Position numbers and translations under genes: made by a program. Positions 6,990-14,314 of a stretch of 19,621 nucleotides of DNA are shown here, in pieces. The notes under the pieces are model-generated. The model worked only from the letters and a program-made list of their open reading frames with translations. It did not search any database and was not told the DNA's origin. The DNA comes from Flavobacteriaceae bacterium (GTDB lineage: Bacteria; Bacteroidota; Bacteroidia; Flavobacteriales; Flavobacteriaceae). Position 1 is the first letter of the stretch, and the number at the start of each line of letters is the position of its first letter. The stretch is from NCBI GenBank assembly GCA_002709185.1, contig PAQB01000011.1:19195-38815 (forward strand), read 5' to 3'.

Positions 6990-7724
6990 ATGATAATTAT
7001 TGCAATGATTCCTGCACGCTACAGTGCCAGCCGATTTCCTGGAAAGTTGATGAAAGACTTAGGAGGTATGACTGTGATTGCAAGAACTTATCAGGCCACT
7101 CTAAATACGGGTTTGTTTGACGCTGTTTATGTGGTTACGGACAGTGGTGATATTTTCAACGAAATCCAATCTATTGGCGGCCATGTCATCATGAGTCAAA
7201 AGGAACACGAATCTGGAAGTGACCGCATTGCAGAAGCTGTTGCGAACATAAATTGTGACATTGTCATTAATGTACAAGGGGATGAACCCTTTACCGAAAA
7301 AGAAAGTCTAGAAAAATTAATTGACGTTTTTAAATCCGATTTCCAAAAACAAACTGACTTGGCGTCATTAATGGTTAAAATTGATGTCAAATCTGAAATC
7401 GAAAATCCTAATTGTGTGAAAGTGATTACTGATGCTAATAATTTTGCGCTTTATTTTTCAAGAAGTGTCATTCCACACCCAAGACTTGATTCAGCTGATG
7501 TACAATATTTCAAACACAAAGGGGTTTACGCTTTTCGTAAAGCCTCGCTTTTAGAATTCACGAAGTTACCGGTTTTAGGCCTTGAAGCCAGTGAAAAAAT
7601 TGAATGCATTCGCTATTTGGAGCATGGAAAGAAAATTAAAATGGTAGAATCTTTTATTGAAGGCGTAGAGATCGACACACCTGAAGATTTGTTGAAAGCG
7701 CAAAAAATTTGGACTTCAAAATGA
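6990..7724 (+). CDS. kdsB: 3-deoxy-manno-octulosonate cytidylyltransferase (CMP-Kdo synthetase)
   Basis: This 244-residue enzyme activates Kdo (or a Kdo analogue) with CTP to CMP-Kdo for attachment to lipid A. The start motif [14 protein letters not shown] contains the nucleotide-binding residues; NVQGDEPF (94-101) carries the metal and nucleotide-binding Asp98; the conserved SGSDRIAEA and the terminal [11 protein letters not shown] are present. A TTG at 6981 would add three residues; I prefer the ATG at 6990 because it places [11 protein letters not shown] as the usual N-terminus. It is followed after 19 bases by kdnB. In Shewanella the KdsB partnered with KdnA/KdnB prefers 8-amino-Kdo, so the substrate here may not be plain Kdo; that cannot be decided by eye. 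A near-match -7 element (TATTTTTA) lies about 25 bases upstream. Confidence 0.95.
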   Translation: MIIIAMIPARYSASRFPGKLMKDLGGMTVIARTYQATLNTGLFDAVYVVTDSGDIFNEIQSIGGHVIMSQKEHESGSDRIAEAVANINCDIVINVQGDEPFTEKESLEKLIDVFKSDFQKQTDLASLMVKIDVKSEIENPNCVKVITDANNFALYFSRSVIPHPRLDSADVQYFKHKGVYAFRKASLLEFTKLPVLGLEASEKIECIRYLEHGKKIKMVESFIEGVEIDTPEDLLKAQKIWTSK

Positions 7725-7743
7725 AATACAACCCAAACCACAT

Positions 7744-8823
7744 ATGAATTTTAAAAATTTCCCCATGGTTTCAAATGTCGTCTTTGGACGTGGTAGTTTC
7801 AGTCAAATTGATGAAATTATTGCTCCTAAACGTCAAAATGAGTTGGCGCCATTTATCTATTTAATTGACGATGTTTTCAAGGAAAATGAAAATATACTCT
7901 CAAAAATTTCCTTAGCCTATTACGACTATATTATTTTTATTTCAACAGCGCAAGAACCCAAAACATCTCAAGTTGACGCGATGGTTGAAGAAATCATTCT
8001 AAACACCAAATCTGTTCCTTCTGGGATTATAGGAATTGGCGGAGGCTCTGTCATGGACCTGGCCAAAGCAGTCGCTTTGATGCTTACTAACGTTGGCTCT
8101 AGTGAAGATTACCAGGGTTGGGATTTAATTAAAAATCCTGCTGTATTTCATGTTGGGATTCCCACCATTTCTGGCACTGGTGCAGAAGTGTCAAGAACAA
8201 CTGTTTTAAATGGCTCCAAAATGAAGTTGGGAATCAATAGTGATTTCACCCCCTTTGACCAAGTCATCTTGGACCCCGAACTTACAGAAGGTGTTTTAAA
8301 AAACCAATGGTTTTATACTGGTATGGATTGTTTTATACATTGTGTAGAATCTCTTAACGGACATTTCATCAATGACTTTAGTAAAAGTTATGGTGACATG
8401 GCCTATGCACTTTGCAAAGAAGTCTTTCTAGGAGACCTCGAAGAGCACGACATGCAAAACAAACTAATGATGGCGTCTTGGCATGGTGGGATGAGTATTG
8501 CTTATTCACAAGTAGGGGTGGCCCATGCGCTCAGTTATGGTTTATCGTTTGTTTTAGGAGTTAGACACGGCATCGGTAATTGTATTGTTTTCAACCAGTT
8601 GGAGGGATTTTATCCAAAAGACGTACCGATTTTTAGAGCAATGATGACCAAACATAAAATCGTTCTTCCAATGGGTATTTGTAAAAACTTAAGTGAAGTT
8701 CAGCTTGATAGAATGATTGAAATTGCATTACAGCTCGAGCCTTTGTGGGCTAATGCCATTGGTAAGAACTGGAAAAAAACAATTGACAAATCAATGCTTA
8801 AAGCCTTATATAAAAAAATGTAA
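7744..8823 (+). CDS. kdnB: 3-deoxy-alpha-D-manno-octulosonate 8-oxidase (KdnB-like iron alcohol dehydrogenase)
   Basis: This 359-residue protein belongs to the iron-containing alcohol dehydrogenase superfamily and closely resembles KdnB, which oxidises the C8 hydroxyl of Kdo so that the PLP enzyme KdnA can form 8-amino-Kdo. Distinctive stretches are the opening MNFKNFPMVSNVVFGRGS, GIGGGSVMDLAKA (dinucleotide loop, about 97-109), YQGWDLIK, and GIPTISGTGAEVSRT. Metal ligands fit Asp195, His199, His261 and His275. The location next to kdsB supports the Kdo assignment over a generic alcohol dehydrogenase. No KdnA-type aminotransferase is present in the window. The next gene begins 7 bases after the stop, so kdsB, kdnB and the acyltransferase probably form one transcript. 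Confidence 0.85.
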   Translation: MNFKNFPMVSNVVFGRGSFSQIDEIIAPKRQNELAPFIYLIDDVFKENENILSKISLAYYDYIIFISTAQEPKTSQVDAMVEEIILNTKSVPSGIIGIGGGSVMDLAKAVALMLTNVGSSEDYQGWDLIKNPAVFHVGIPTISGTGAEVSRTTVLNGSKMKLGINSDFTPFDQVILDPELTEGVLKNQWFYTGMDCFIHCVESLNGHFINDFSKSYGDMAYALCKEVFLGDLEEHDMQNKLMMASWHGGMSIAYSQVGVAHALSYGLSFVLGVRHGIGNCIVFNQLEGFYPKDVPIFRAMMTKHKIVLPMGICKNLSEVQLDRMIEIALQLEPLWANAIGKNWKKTIDKSMLKALYKKM

Positions 8824-8830
8824 TGACCTG

Positions 8831-9367
8831 ATGTTTTCAAAATTTATATACCGTAAAATATTAGGTTGGAAAGTCACAGGGTTTAATGATTTTCACAGTG
8901 TCAAAAAAGCGGTCATCATTGCGGTTCCCCATACCAGTTGGCATGACTTTTATATTGGCGTATTATTACGCTCAGTTATTGGCGTTAAAGCGAATTTTAT
9001 CGCAAAGAAATCCCTTTTCAATCCACTGACGGGTTGGATGTTTAGGGCTTTAGGTGGGGCTGCTGTAACCCGAAAAGGTAATGAAAGACAAGTAGATGCC
9101 ATTGCCAGACTTTTTGAAAATCGCGACGTATTTAGAATGGCCATTGCGCCGGAAGGCACTCGAAAGAAAGTTGAGCAATGGAAAACAGGGTTCTACTATA
9201 TTGCTAAAAAAGCAAATGTGCCCATCGTGATGTTTACATTAGATTTTAAAAATAAAGAAAATAGATTTTCAAAACCATTCTACCCGACAGATGATATCAA
9301 ATCGGATTTTAAGTTTATGCGTTCTTTTTTTGAGGGAGTTGTGGGAAAAATTCCCGAATATTCTTAA
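8831..9367 (+). CDS. Small PlsC-like acyltransferase
   Basis: This 178-residue protein belongs to the lysophosphatidate/glycerolipid acyltransferase (PlsC) family. The catalytic HX4D motif is His34-Asp39 (PHTSWHDF), and the substrate-binding EGTR is at 108-111, followed by KTGFYYIAKKANVPIV. It is shorter than typical PlsC (about 240) and lacks an obvious N-terminal membrane helix, so it may be a peripheral membrane enzyme. The frame is open upstream into kdnB, but the ATG at 8831, just after the kdnB stop, fits operon spacing. Given its partners it could acylate a lipid A or envelope lipid precursor, but phospholipid synthesis is equally possible. Its TAA stop overlaps that of the convergent yebC by sharing TTAA. 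Confidence 0.85.
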   Translation: MFSKFIYRKILGWKVTGFNDFHSVKKAVIIAVPHTSWHDFYIGVLLRSVIGVKANFIAKKSLFNPLTGWMFRALGGAAVTRKGNERQVDAIARLFENRDVFRMAIAPEGTRKKVEQWKTGFYYIAKKANVPIVMFTLDFKNKENRFSKPFYPTDDIKSDFKFMRSFFEGVVGKIPEYS

Positions 9368-10077
9368 GCTTCTACCATAGAGTGGTAAACGTTTTGAACA
9401 TCATCGTCGGCTTCAATTTTTTCTAATAATTTTTCGACATCTGCCATTTGCGCTTCCGTCAATGCTTTTGTAGTTTGAGGAATGCGTTCAAAACCTGAGG
9501 ATAAAATTTCGATGCCTCGGGCTTCTAGCTCCGATTGAATAGCGCCAAAAGATTCAAATGGGGCATAAATCAACATACCATCCTCATCCAAAAACACTTC
9601 TTCAGCACCATAATCGATGAATTCCAATTCAATCTCTTCTGGGTCTAATCCCTCCGCATTGATTCTAAAATTACAACTGTGATCAAACATAAAAACAACC
9701 GAACCTGAAGTCCCTAAATTTCCGTCACATTTGTTAAAATAACTGCGAATATTTGCAACTGTTCTGGTGTTGTTGTCAGTAGCAGTTTCTACCAAAATCG
9801 CAATCCCATGGGGTCCATAGCCTTCAAATAAAACTTCCTTAAAATCGCCTTGACTCTTATCGCTAGCTCTTTTAATTGCACGTTCGATATTATCTTTCGG
9901 CATGTTTACGGATTTGGCATTTTGAATGACAGCACGCAATCTCGAATTGTTCTCAGGATCACCACCACCTTCTTTAACGGCCATGACAATGTCTTTGCCA
10001 ATCCGAGTAAATGCCTTGCTCATTGCCGACCAACGTTTCATTTTTCTAGCTTTTCTGAATTCAAATGCTCTTCCCAT
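9364..10077 (-). CDS. yebC: YebC/PmpR family protein (DUF28, TACO1-like)
   Basis: This is a 237-residue member of the widespread YebC family. The N-terminal signature [30 protein letters not shown], the stretch [15 protein letters not shown], the block [23 protein letters not shown]-like region and [10 protein letters not shown] are all present. Family members were long annotated as transcription regulators. The mitochondrial homologue TACO1 and more recent bacterial work point to a role in translation, such as relieving stalls on difficult sequences. Which applies here is not decidable. The length is normal. A -7 element between it and the upstream SDR gene suggests its own promoter. The stop codons of this gene and of the convergent acyltransferase overlap. 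Confidence 0.93.
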   Translation of the reverse strand: [237 protein letters not shown]

Positions 10078-10097
10078 ATTTGTTATTTACTGAGTTA

Positions 10098-10105
10098 CAA
10101 ATTTA
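10098..10105 (-). promoter_or_regulatory. -7 promoter element of yebC
   Basis: TAAATTTG on the minus strand is an exact TAnnTTTG match 20 bases before the yebC ATG, in the 35-base gap after the upstream SDR gene. No good -33 is seen. Confidence 0.45.
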
Positions 10106-10112
10106 TAAATTA

Positions 10113-10946
10113 TTAAGGGGTTTTAAAAAGCTCGTTCAAGACATCTTGGCATTTAAACTGCAAATACTTTGGTAATGCATTGTATTTTGGTAATACGGCT
10201 AGGTAGCGTTCATTATTCGTGGTGTAAACGAATTTATATTTAGCGGTTTTAATTCCCAAAGATCCGGTTAAATCTTTAATAAAATCTTCGTGGTGCACCA
10301 AGTCGGTACTACCGCAGTGAAAAATCCCATTCTTATTTCTGTTTATAATATAATGCAACTGTCGGGTCATTCTATCTGCAGAGCATACATTCATGACAAG
10401 GTTGGGAAACAGTTCAATAGCGGCCTCTAATTGATGCAGTTGTTTAATTTCCTGAATACGATGTGATTTTAATCCAAATACCATGGGAAGTCTAAGTATG
10501 GCCCATTGTTGTTTTGGCAGTTTCTGAAGTTGGTGTTCAATTCGAATTTTAAGATGTCCATAAATGCTATTGCTAAGCCTTGTATCATTTTCATAACTCG
10601 GATACTTACTATAAGCATCAAAAACATTGGCGGAAGACAAAAATAAAATTTTGATTTTTGATTGATCTTTTAAATGTTCATAAATATGACGATGGGCTGT
10701 GACTTGTGCTGGAAATGGCCCTTTGAGCGCTGAAATTATAAGGGACGGTTTTAGAGATTCAATAAGATTAACGACATCATCCGATTCAAGGCTATATTTG
10801 TAGAAATGTTTATTGGATTTAAAGTTATTGCTATCTTTATGATAGGTTCCGAATGTTTTATAATACGGGGCTAATTCTTTATAAATGGAATGGCCTAAAA
10901 ATCCACTAGCACCCAATATCAGAATACGTTGTTTTTTAGCTTTCAT
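10113..10946 (-). CDS. RmlD/epimerase-like NAD(P)-dependent SDR protein
   Basis: This 277-residue extended short-chain dehydrogenase resembles dTDP-4-dehydrorhamnose reductases and other sugar-nucleotide-modifying proteins. It has the dinucleotide motif GASGFLG (12-18), a catalytic serine region LFLSSANVFD (101-110) and the YxxxK pair Tyr129/Lys133 (IYGHLK). The substrate cannot be inferred: no rhamnose (rfb/rml) genes surround it. It starts 9 bases after the gcvT stop, so it is probably co-transcribed with gcvT, although no functional link with glycine cleavage is evident. Alternatives are a nucleoside-diphosphate-sugar epimerase or an NmrA-like sensor, but the YxxxK argues for an active enzyme. 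Confidence 0.82.
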   Translation of the reverse strand: MKAKKQRILILGASGFLGHSIYKELAPYYKTFGTYHKDSNNFKSNKHFYKYSLESDDVVNLIESLKPSLIISALKGPFPAQVTAHRHIYEHLKDQSKIKILFLSSANVFDAYSKYPSYENDTRLSNSIYGHLKIRIEHQLQKLPKQQWAILRLPMVFGLKSHRIQEIKQLHQLEAAIELFPNLVMNVCSADRMTRQLHYIINRNKNGIFHCGSTDLVHHEDFIKDLTGSLGIKTAKYKFVYTTNNERYLAVLPKYNALPKYLQFKCQDVLNELFKTP

Positions 10947-10955
10947 TTCCTCAAT

Positions 10956-12038
10956 TTAGGGTTTATAAAAAGGGGTTTTAACAACAGCGGCTGTAACAAT
11001 ATTTTTCCTTATTTTAATACCAATTGGCGTTCCAACCGCAGTATAATTAGTTTTTACATAGCCCATGCCAATTCCTTTTCCTAGAGAAGGGGACATGGTT
11101 CCAGAAGTTACTTCTCCTATTGTCAATCCGTCGGCACCAACGATTTCATAACCTTTTCTCGGAATGCCGCGTTCGAGAAGTTCAAATCCGATTAATTTGT
11201 GTTTAACACCTTCTTTGGATTCTTTTTGAAGGTTGTCGGAATTTGTAAAGGTTTTTGAGAATTTTGTAATCCAGCCCAAACCAGCTTCAATGGGGGAGGT
11301 GTTGTCGTCAATGTCATTTCCATACAAGCAATAACCCATTTCAAGGCGCAAAGTGTCGCGTGCAGCCAATCCAATGGGTTTGATTCCGAATGAATTCCCC
11401 GCTTCAAAAATCGAATTCCAAATGTGTTTTACATCTTTATTCTTACAATATATTTCAAATCCACCACTGCCGGTATAACCTGTTGCAGAGATGATAACGC
11501 CATCGATACCTGCAAAATCACCTTCTTTAAAGTGATAGAATTTTATAGCACCTAAATCAAAACTAGAGAGTGGCTGCATGGCCTCAACGGCTGCTGGGCC
11601 TTGGATGGCCAAAAGCGAATAGTCATCACTTAGGTTTTTCATTTTTACATTTTCAGAATTTTTAGATTGTATCCAATTCCAATCTTTTTCGATATTACTC
11701 GCATTGACTACAAGGAGAAAAGCCAGTTCTTTAAGTCTGTAAACAATTAAATCGTCGACAATGCCACCATTCGAATTGGGAAGACAACTGTACTGTGCTT
11801 GTCCAATTGCCAAATGCGCAGCATCGTTGGAGCATACCGATTGCACTAAGTTTAAAGCGTTTGGACCTTTAATTAAAAACTCTCCCATGTGTGAGACGTC
11901 AAAAACACCTACTGAATTTCTAACAGTAATATGTTCTGCATTAACACCTTCGTATTGAACGGGCATTTCATAACCAGCAAAAGGAACCATTTTGGCGCCT
12001 AAAGCCTTGTGTATTTCGTAAAGGGCAGTTTGTTTCAT
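10956..12038 (-). CDS. gcvT: Aminomethyltransferase, glycine cleavage system T protein
   Basis: This 360-residue T protein transfers the methylene unit from aminomethyl-lipoyl H protein to tetrahydrofolate, releasing ammonia. Family features are the N-terminal [28 protein letters not shown] (44-54), the folate/catalytic aspartate region [23 protein letters not shown], and [19 protein letters not shown]. The C-terminal barrel has [28 protein letters not shown] sequence ending KTPFYKP. The length is normal. gcvH and gcvP are not in the window, as is common where the genes are scattered. It lies 51 bases downstream of thrC on the same strand, with an 8-base inverted repeat and a near-match -7 element (TATATTTA, 12044-12051) between, so it may have its own promoter. 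Confidence 0.96.
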   Translation of the reverse strand: MKQTALYEIHKALGAKMVPFAGYEMPVQYEGVNAEHITVRNSVGVFDVSHMGEFLIKGPNALNLVQSVCSNDAAHLAIGQAQYSCLPNSNGGIVDDLIVYRLKELAFLLVVNASNIEKDWNWIQSKNSENVKMKNLSDDYSLLAIQGPAAVEAMQPLSSFDLGAIKFYHFKEGDFAGIDGVIISATGYTGSGGFEIYCKNKDVKHIWNSIFEAGNSFGIKPIGLAARDTLRLEMGYCLYGNDIDDNTSPIEAGLGWITKFSKTFTNSDNLQKESKEGVKHKLIGFELLERGIPRKGYEIVGADGLTIGEVTSGTMSPSLGKGIGMGYVKTNYTAVGTPIGIKIRKNIVTAAVVKTPFYKP

Positions 12039-12048
12039 GAGTGTAAAT

Positions 12049-12082
12049 ATAGATTGCTAATTTAAGTAATTTTACAATCTAT
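12049..12082 (-). repeat. Inverted repeat between thrC and gcvT
   Basis: ATAGATTG (12049-12056) and CAATCTAT (12075-12082) are perfect 8-base complements separated by 18 AT-rich bases. It lies in the only gap between the thr operon and gcvT. It could be a weak thr terminator without a T-tract or an operator near the gcvT start. The AT-rich background makes chance possible. Confidence 0.35.
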
Positions 12083-12089
12083 TTGATAC

Positions 12090-13382
12090 TCATAAGACTG
12101 ATAAATTTGCTTTGAAATCAGCGTAATTTGCTATGGATATTGCTTTTTTTGGGCGCCCCATGACTGCTTTGATTTGAGGTGGAAACTCAATATCCTCTGT
12201 AACAAGGGGTTGTACAACATCTAAAAATTTTGTCGGATGCGCAGTTTCTAAAAATACGCTGTGTACTTTTGGATTTTCTTTCGAATAATTTTTGCAGCCC
12301 AAATAGCCAACTGCGCCATGTGGGTCTGCAATGTAACCTGAAGATTTATAAATGGAATCAATGGCATCGCGAGTTTCCTCATCAGAAAAACGATAACCGG
12401 ATAAGTTAGACTTTAATGTCTCAAAATTGTTGTACAAGGCTTGGATCCTCACGAAATTACTTGGGTTGCCAACATCCATGGCATTGCTAATCGTTTGAAC
12501 CGTGGCCAAGGGCATATATTCTTTTGAAGATAAATAGCGTGTAACGACATCATTTTCATTGTTTGAAGCAATAAAATGGGGAAACGGAAATCCCAATTTC
12601 TGTGCCACCATTCCAGCACAAATATTTCCGAAGTTCCCGCTAGGAACCGAAAACACTAAGGGTTTGTTGTGTTGTTTGAGTTGTTTATAGGCAAACATAA
12701 AGTAGAACATCTGTGGCAACCAACGTGCGACATTGATGGAATTCGCAGAAGTTAATTCTTTTTTTGTGGTCAAATCTTTATCTAAAAAAGCTTTTTTAAC
12801 CATATCCTGGCAATCGTCAAATGTGCCTTCAACTTCAAAGGCTGTAATGTTTTGTCCTAGCGTTGTAAGTTGTTGTTCTTGTACGTTACTGACTTTCCCA
12901 CTAGGGTATAAAATAACAACTTTTACCCCTTTCACACCAAGAAACCCGTTTGCAACGGCCCCTCCAGTATCACCAGAGGTTGCTACTAATACGGTTACTT
13001 CTTTATCATTATCTTTATTAAAATATTCAAGACAACGTGCCATAAATCGGGCGCCAACATCTTTAAACGCCATTGTAGGTCCATGAAAAAGTTCGAGTGT
13101 TGAAATGTGATTTTCAATAGCAACAATAGGAAATTCAAAGTTTAGTGTTTCTTTGACTATATTTTTTAACTCTGATTCAGGGATTTCTGAGCCAACGAAT
13201 TGTTTTATGGCTTGAAAAGCAATTTCCGAATTAGAAAATTGTTCCAAATTTTCAAAAAAAGATGAATCTAAAGGCGTTATTTTTTCAGGGAAATAAAGTC
13301 CTTTGTCTGGTGCCAACCCTTTTCTAACCGCAGTTTCAAATGAGGCCTTAGGTGCTTTATTATTTAGACTGTAGTATTGCAT
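12090..13382 (-). CDS. thrC: Threonine synthase
   Basis: This 430-residue PLP enzyme converts O-phospho-L-homoserine to threonine, the last step of the pathway. The N-terminal MQYYSLNNKAPKASFETAV is typical of the ThrC group found in enterobacteria and Bacteroidota. The PLP lysine is Lys107 in FHGPTMAFKDVGARF, and the phosphate-binding loop is SGDTGGA (136-142). SVPSGNFGNICAG and ETAHPTKF near the C-terminus are further conserved blocks. The length fits the class of about 430 residues. It starts 6 bases after the thrB stop, as the last gene of thrA-thrB-thrC. Its expression is presumably under the leader upstream of thrA. Confidence 0.97.
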   Translation of the reverse strand: MQYYSLNNKAPKASFETAVRKGLAPDKGLYFPEKITPLDSSFFENLEQFSNSEIAFQAIKQFVGSEIPESELKNIVKETLNFEFPIVAIENHISTLELFHGPTMAFKDVGARFMARCLEYFNKDNDKEVTVLVATSGDTGGAVANGFLGVKGVKVVILYPSGKVSNVQEQQLTTLGQNITAFEVEGTFDDCQDMVKKAFLDKDLTTKKELTSANSINVARWLPQMFYFMFAYKQLKQHNKPLVFSVPSGNFGNICAGMVAQKLGFPFPHFIASNNENDVVTRYLSSKEYMPLATVQTISNAMDVGNPSNFVRIQALYNNFETLKSNLSGYRFSDEETRDAIDSIYKSSGYIADPHGAVGYLGCKNYSKENPKVHSVFLETAHPTKFLDVVQPLVTEDIEFPPQIKAVMGRPKKAISIANYADFKANLSVL

Positions 13383-13388
13383 GATTTT

Positions 13389-14312
13389 TTAGGACAAAAT
13401 TTTAATGCCTTCTGTATTAATTTTTGATATGTGGGTTTCAAAAGGAATGCCGATGTTGGTCATAAAACGGCGTTGATTGGCTTCAACTTTTCTAGCATTT
13501 TCTAATCCCTCGCACAAACTAAACAGAGATGGACCAGAACCAGAAATTGAGCATCCCAAAGCACCACTTTCTAAACTTATTTTCCTAAGGCTGTTAAATT
13601 TTGGTATCAGTTTGCTTCGATGGGGCTCAATGACAACATCTTTTAGGGATTTACCTATTAGATTGTAATCGGATGTGTGCAGTGCATGTACCAAACTCCC
13701 CACATTAGACCATTGTGTTATGGCGTCTGAAAGTGCTACAGTTTTGGGTAATACTGCTCTTGAATCAGCAGTTTTAATTTCAATTTGTGGATGTACAATG
13801 ACCGCATGTAAAGCCTTAGGGGTAGGCAGTTGAATTACCTCCAAGGGATTGTTTTGTTTGACAAGCGTAAAACCGCCCAAAATGGCTGGTGCAATGTTAT
13901 CTGCATGTTCACTTTTACTTGCTACGGCTTCGCCGTTCATTGCAAATTTTATGAGGTCAATTTTATCAAATGCATTGTCCAATAAATAATTCATTCCAAA
14001 AACACTTCCTGCTGCACTAGCAGCGCTGCTTCCAATCCCACTACCAGGTTTTATCTGTTTATAGATTTCAATTTCAAATCCAAAGTCAACATTCAATTCA
14101 TTGTACATGGCTAGAGCGGATACACCGGCCACATTTTCATGGACAGCATAAGGCAATTCAAAACCTTCAATTTTGGTGATAAAAATGCCCTTTCGTTGAG
14201 TTTTCCTGATAACCATTTGGTCCCCAACCTTGTCTAAACATAACCCCAAGACATCAAAGCCACATCCAACATTGGCCACTGTAGCAGGTGAGAAAATTTT
14301 GATTGAATCCAT
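13389..14312 (-). CDS. thrB: Homoserine kinase
   Basis: This 307-residue GHMP-family kinase phosphorylates homoserine using ATP. The N-terminal IFSPATVANVGCGFDVLG is the family opening. The ATP-binding GHMP motif KPGSGIGSSAASAAG covers residues 88-102, and the C-terminal GALGCSISGSGPSLF supplies the substrate/ATP glycine-rich motif. The length is normal. It starts 2 bases after the thrA stop and is followed 6 bases later by thrC, consistent with a single mRNA and coupled translation. Confidence 0.97.
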   Translation of the reverse strand: MDSIKIFSPATVANVGCGFDVLGLCLDKVGDQMVIRKTQRKGIFITKIEGFELPYAVHENVAGVSALAMYNELNVDFGFEIEIYKQIKPGSGIGSSAASAAGSVFGMNYLLDNAFDKIDLIKFAMNGEAVASKSEHADNIAPAILGGFTLVKQNNPLEVIQLPTPKALHAVIVHPQIEIKTADSRAVLPKTVALSDAITQWSNVGSLVHALHTSDYNLIGKSLKDVVIEPHRSKLIPKFNSLRKISLESGALGCSISGSGPSLFSLCEGLENARKVEANQRRFMTNIGIPFETHISKINTEGIKILS

Positions 14313-14314
14313 GT

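Noticed and set aside
8717..8830. 38-codon N-terminal extension of the acyltransferase overlapping kdnB
   Set aside because: It overlaps the conserved kdnB end in another frame; the ATG at 8831 fits operon spacing and family N-termini.
12733..13086. 117-codon frame on the + strand
   Set aside because: It is antisense inside thrC; the composition is that of a shadow frame and thrC is unambiguous.
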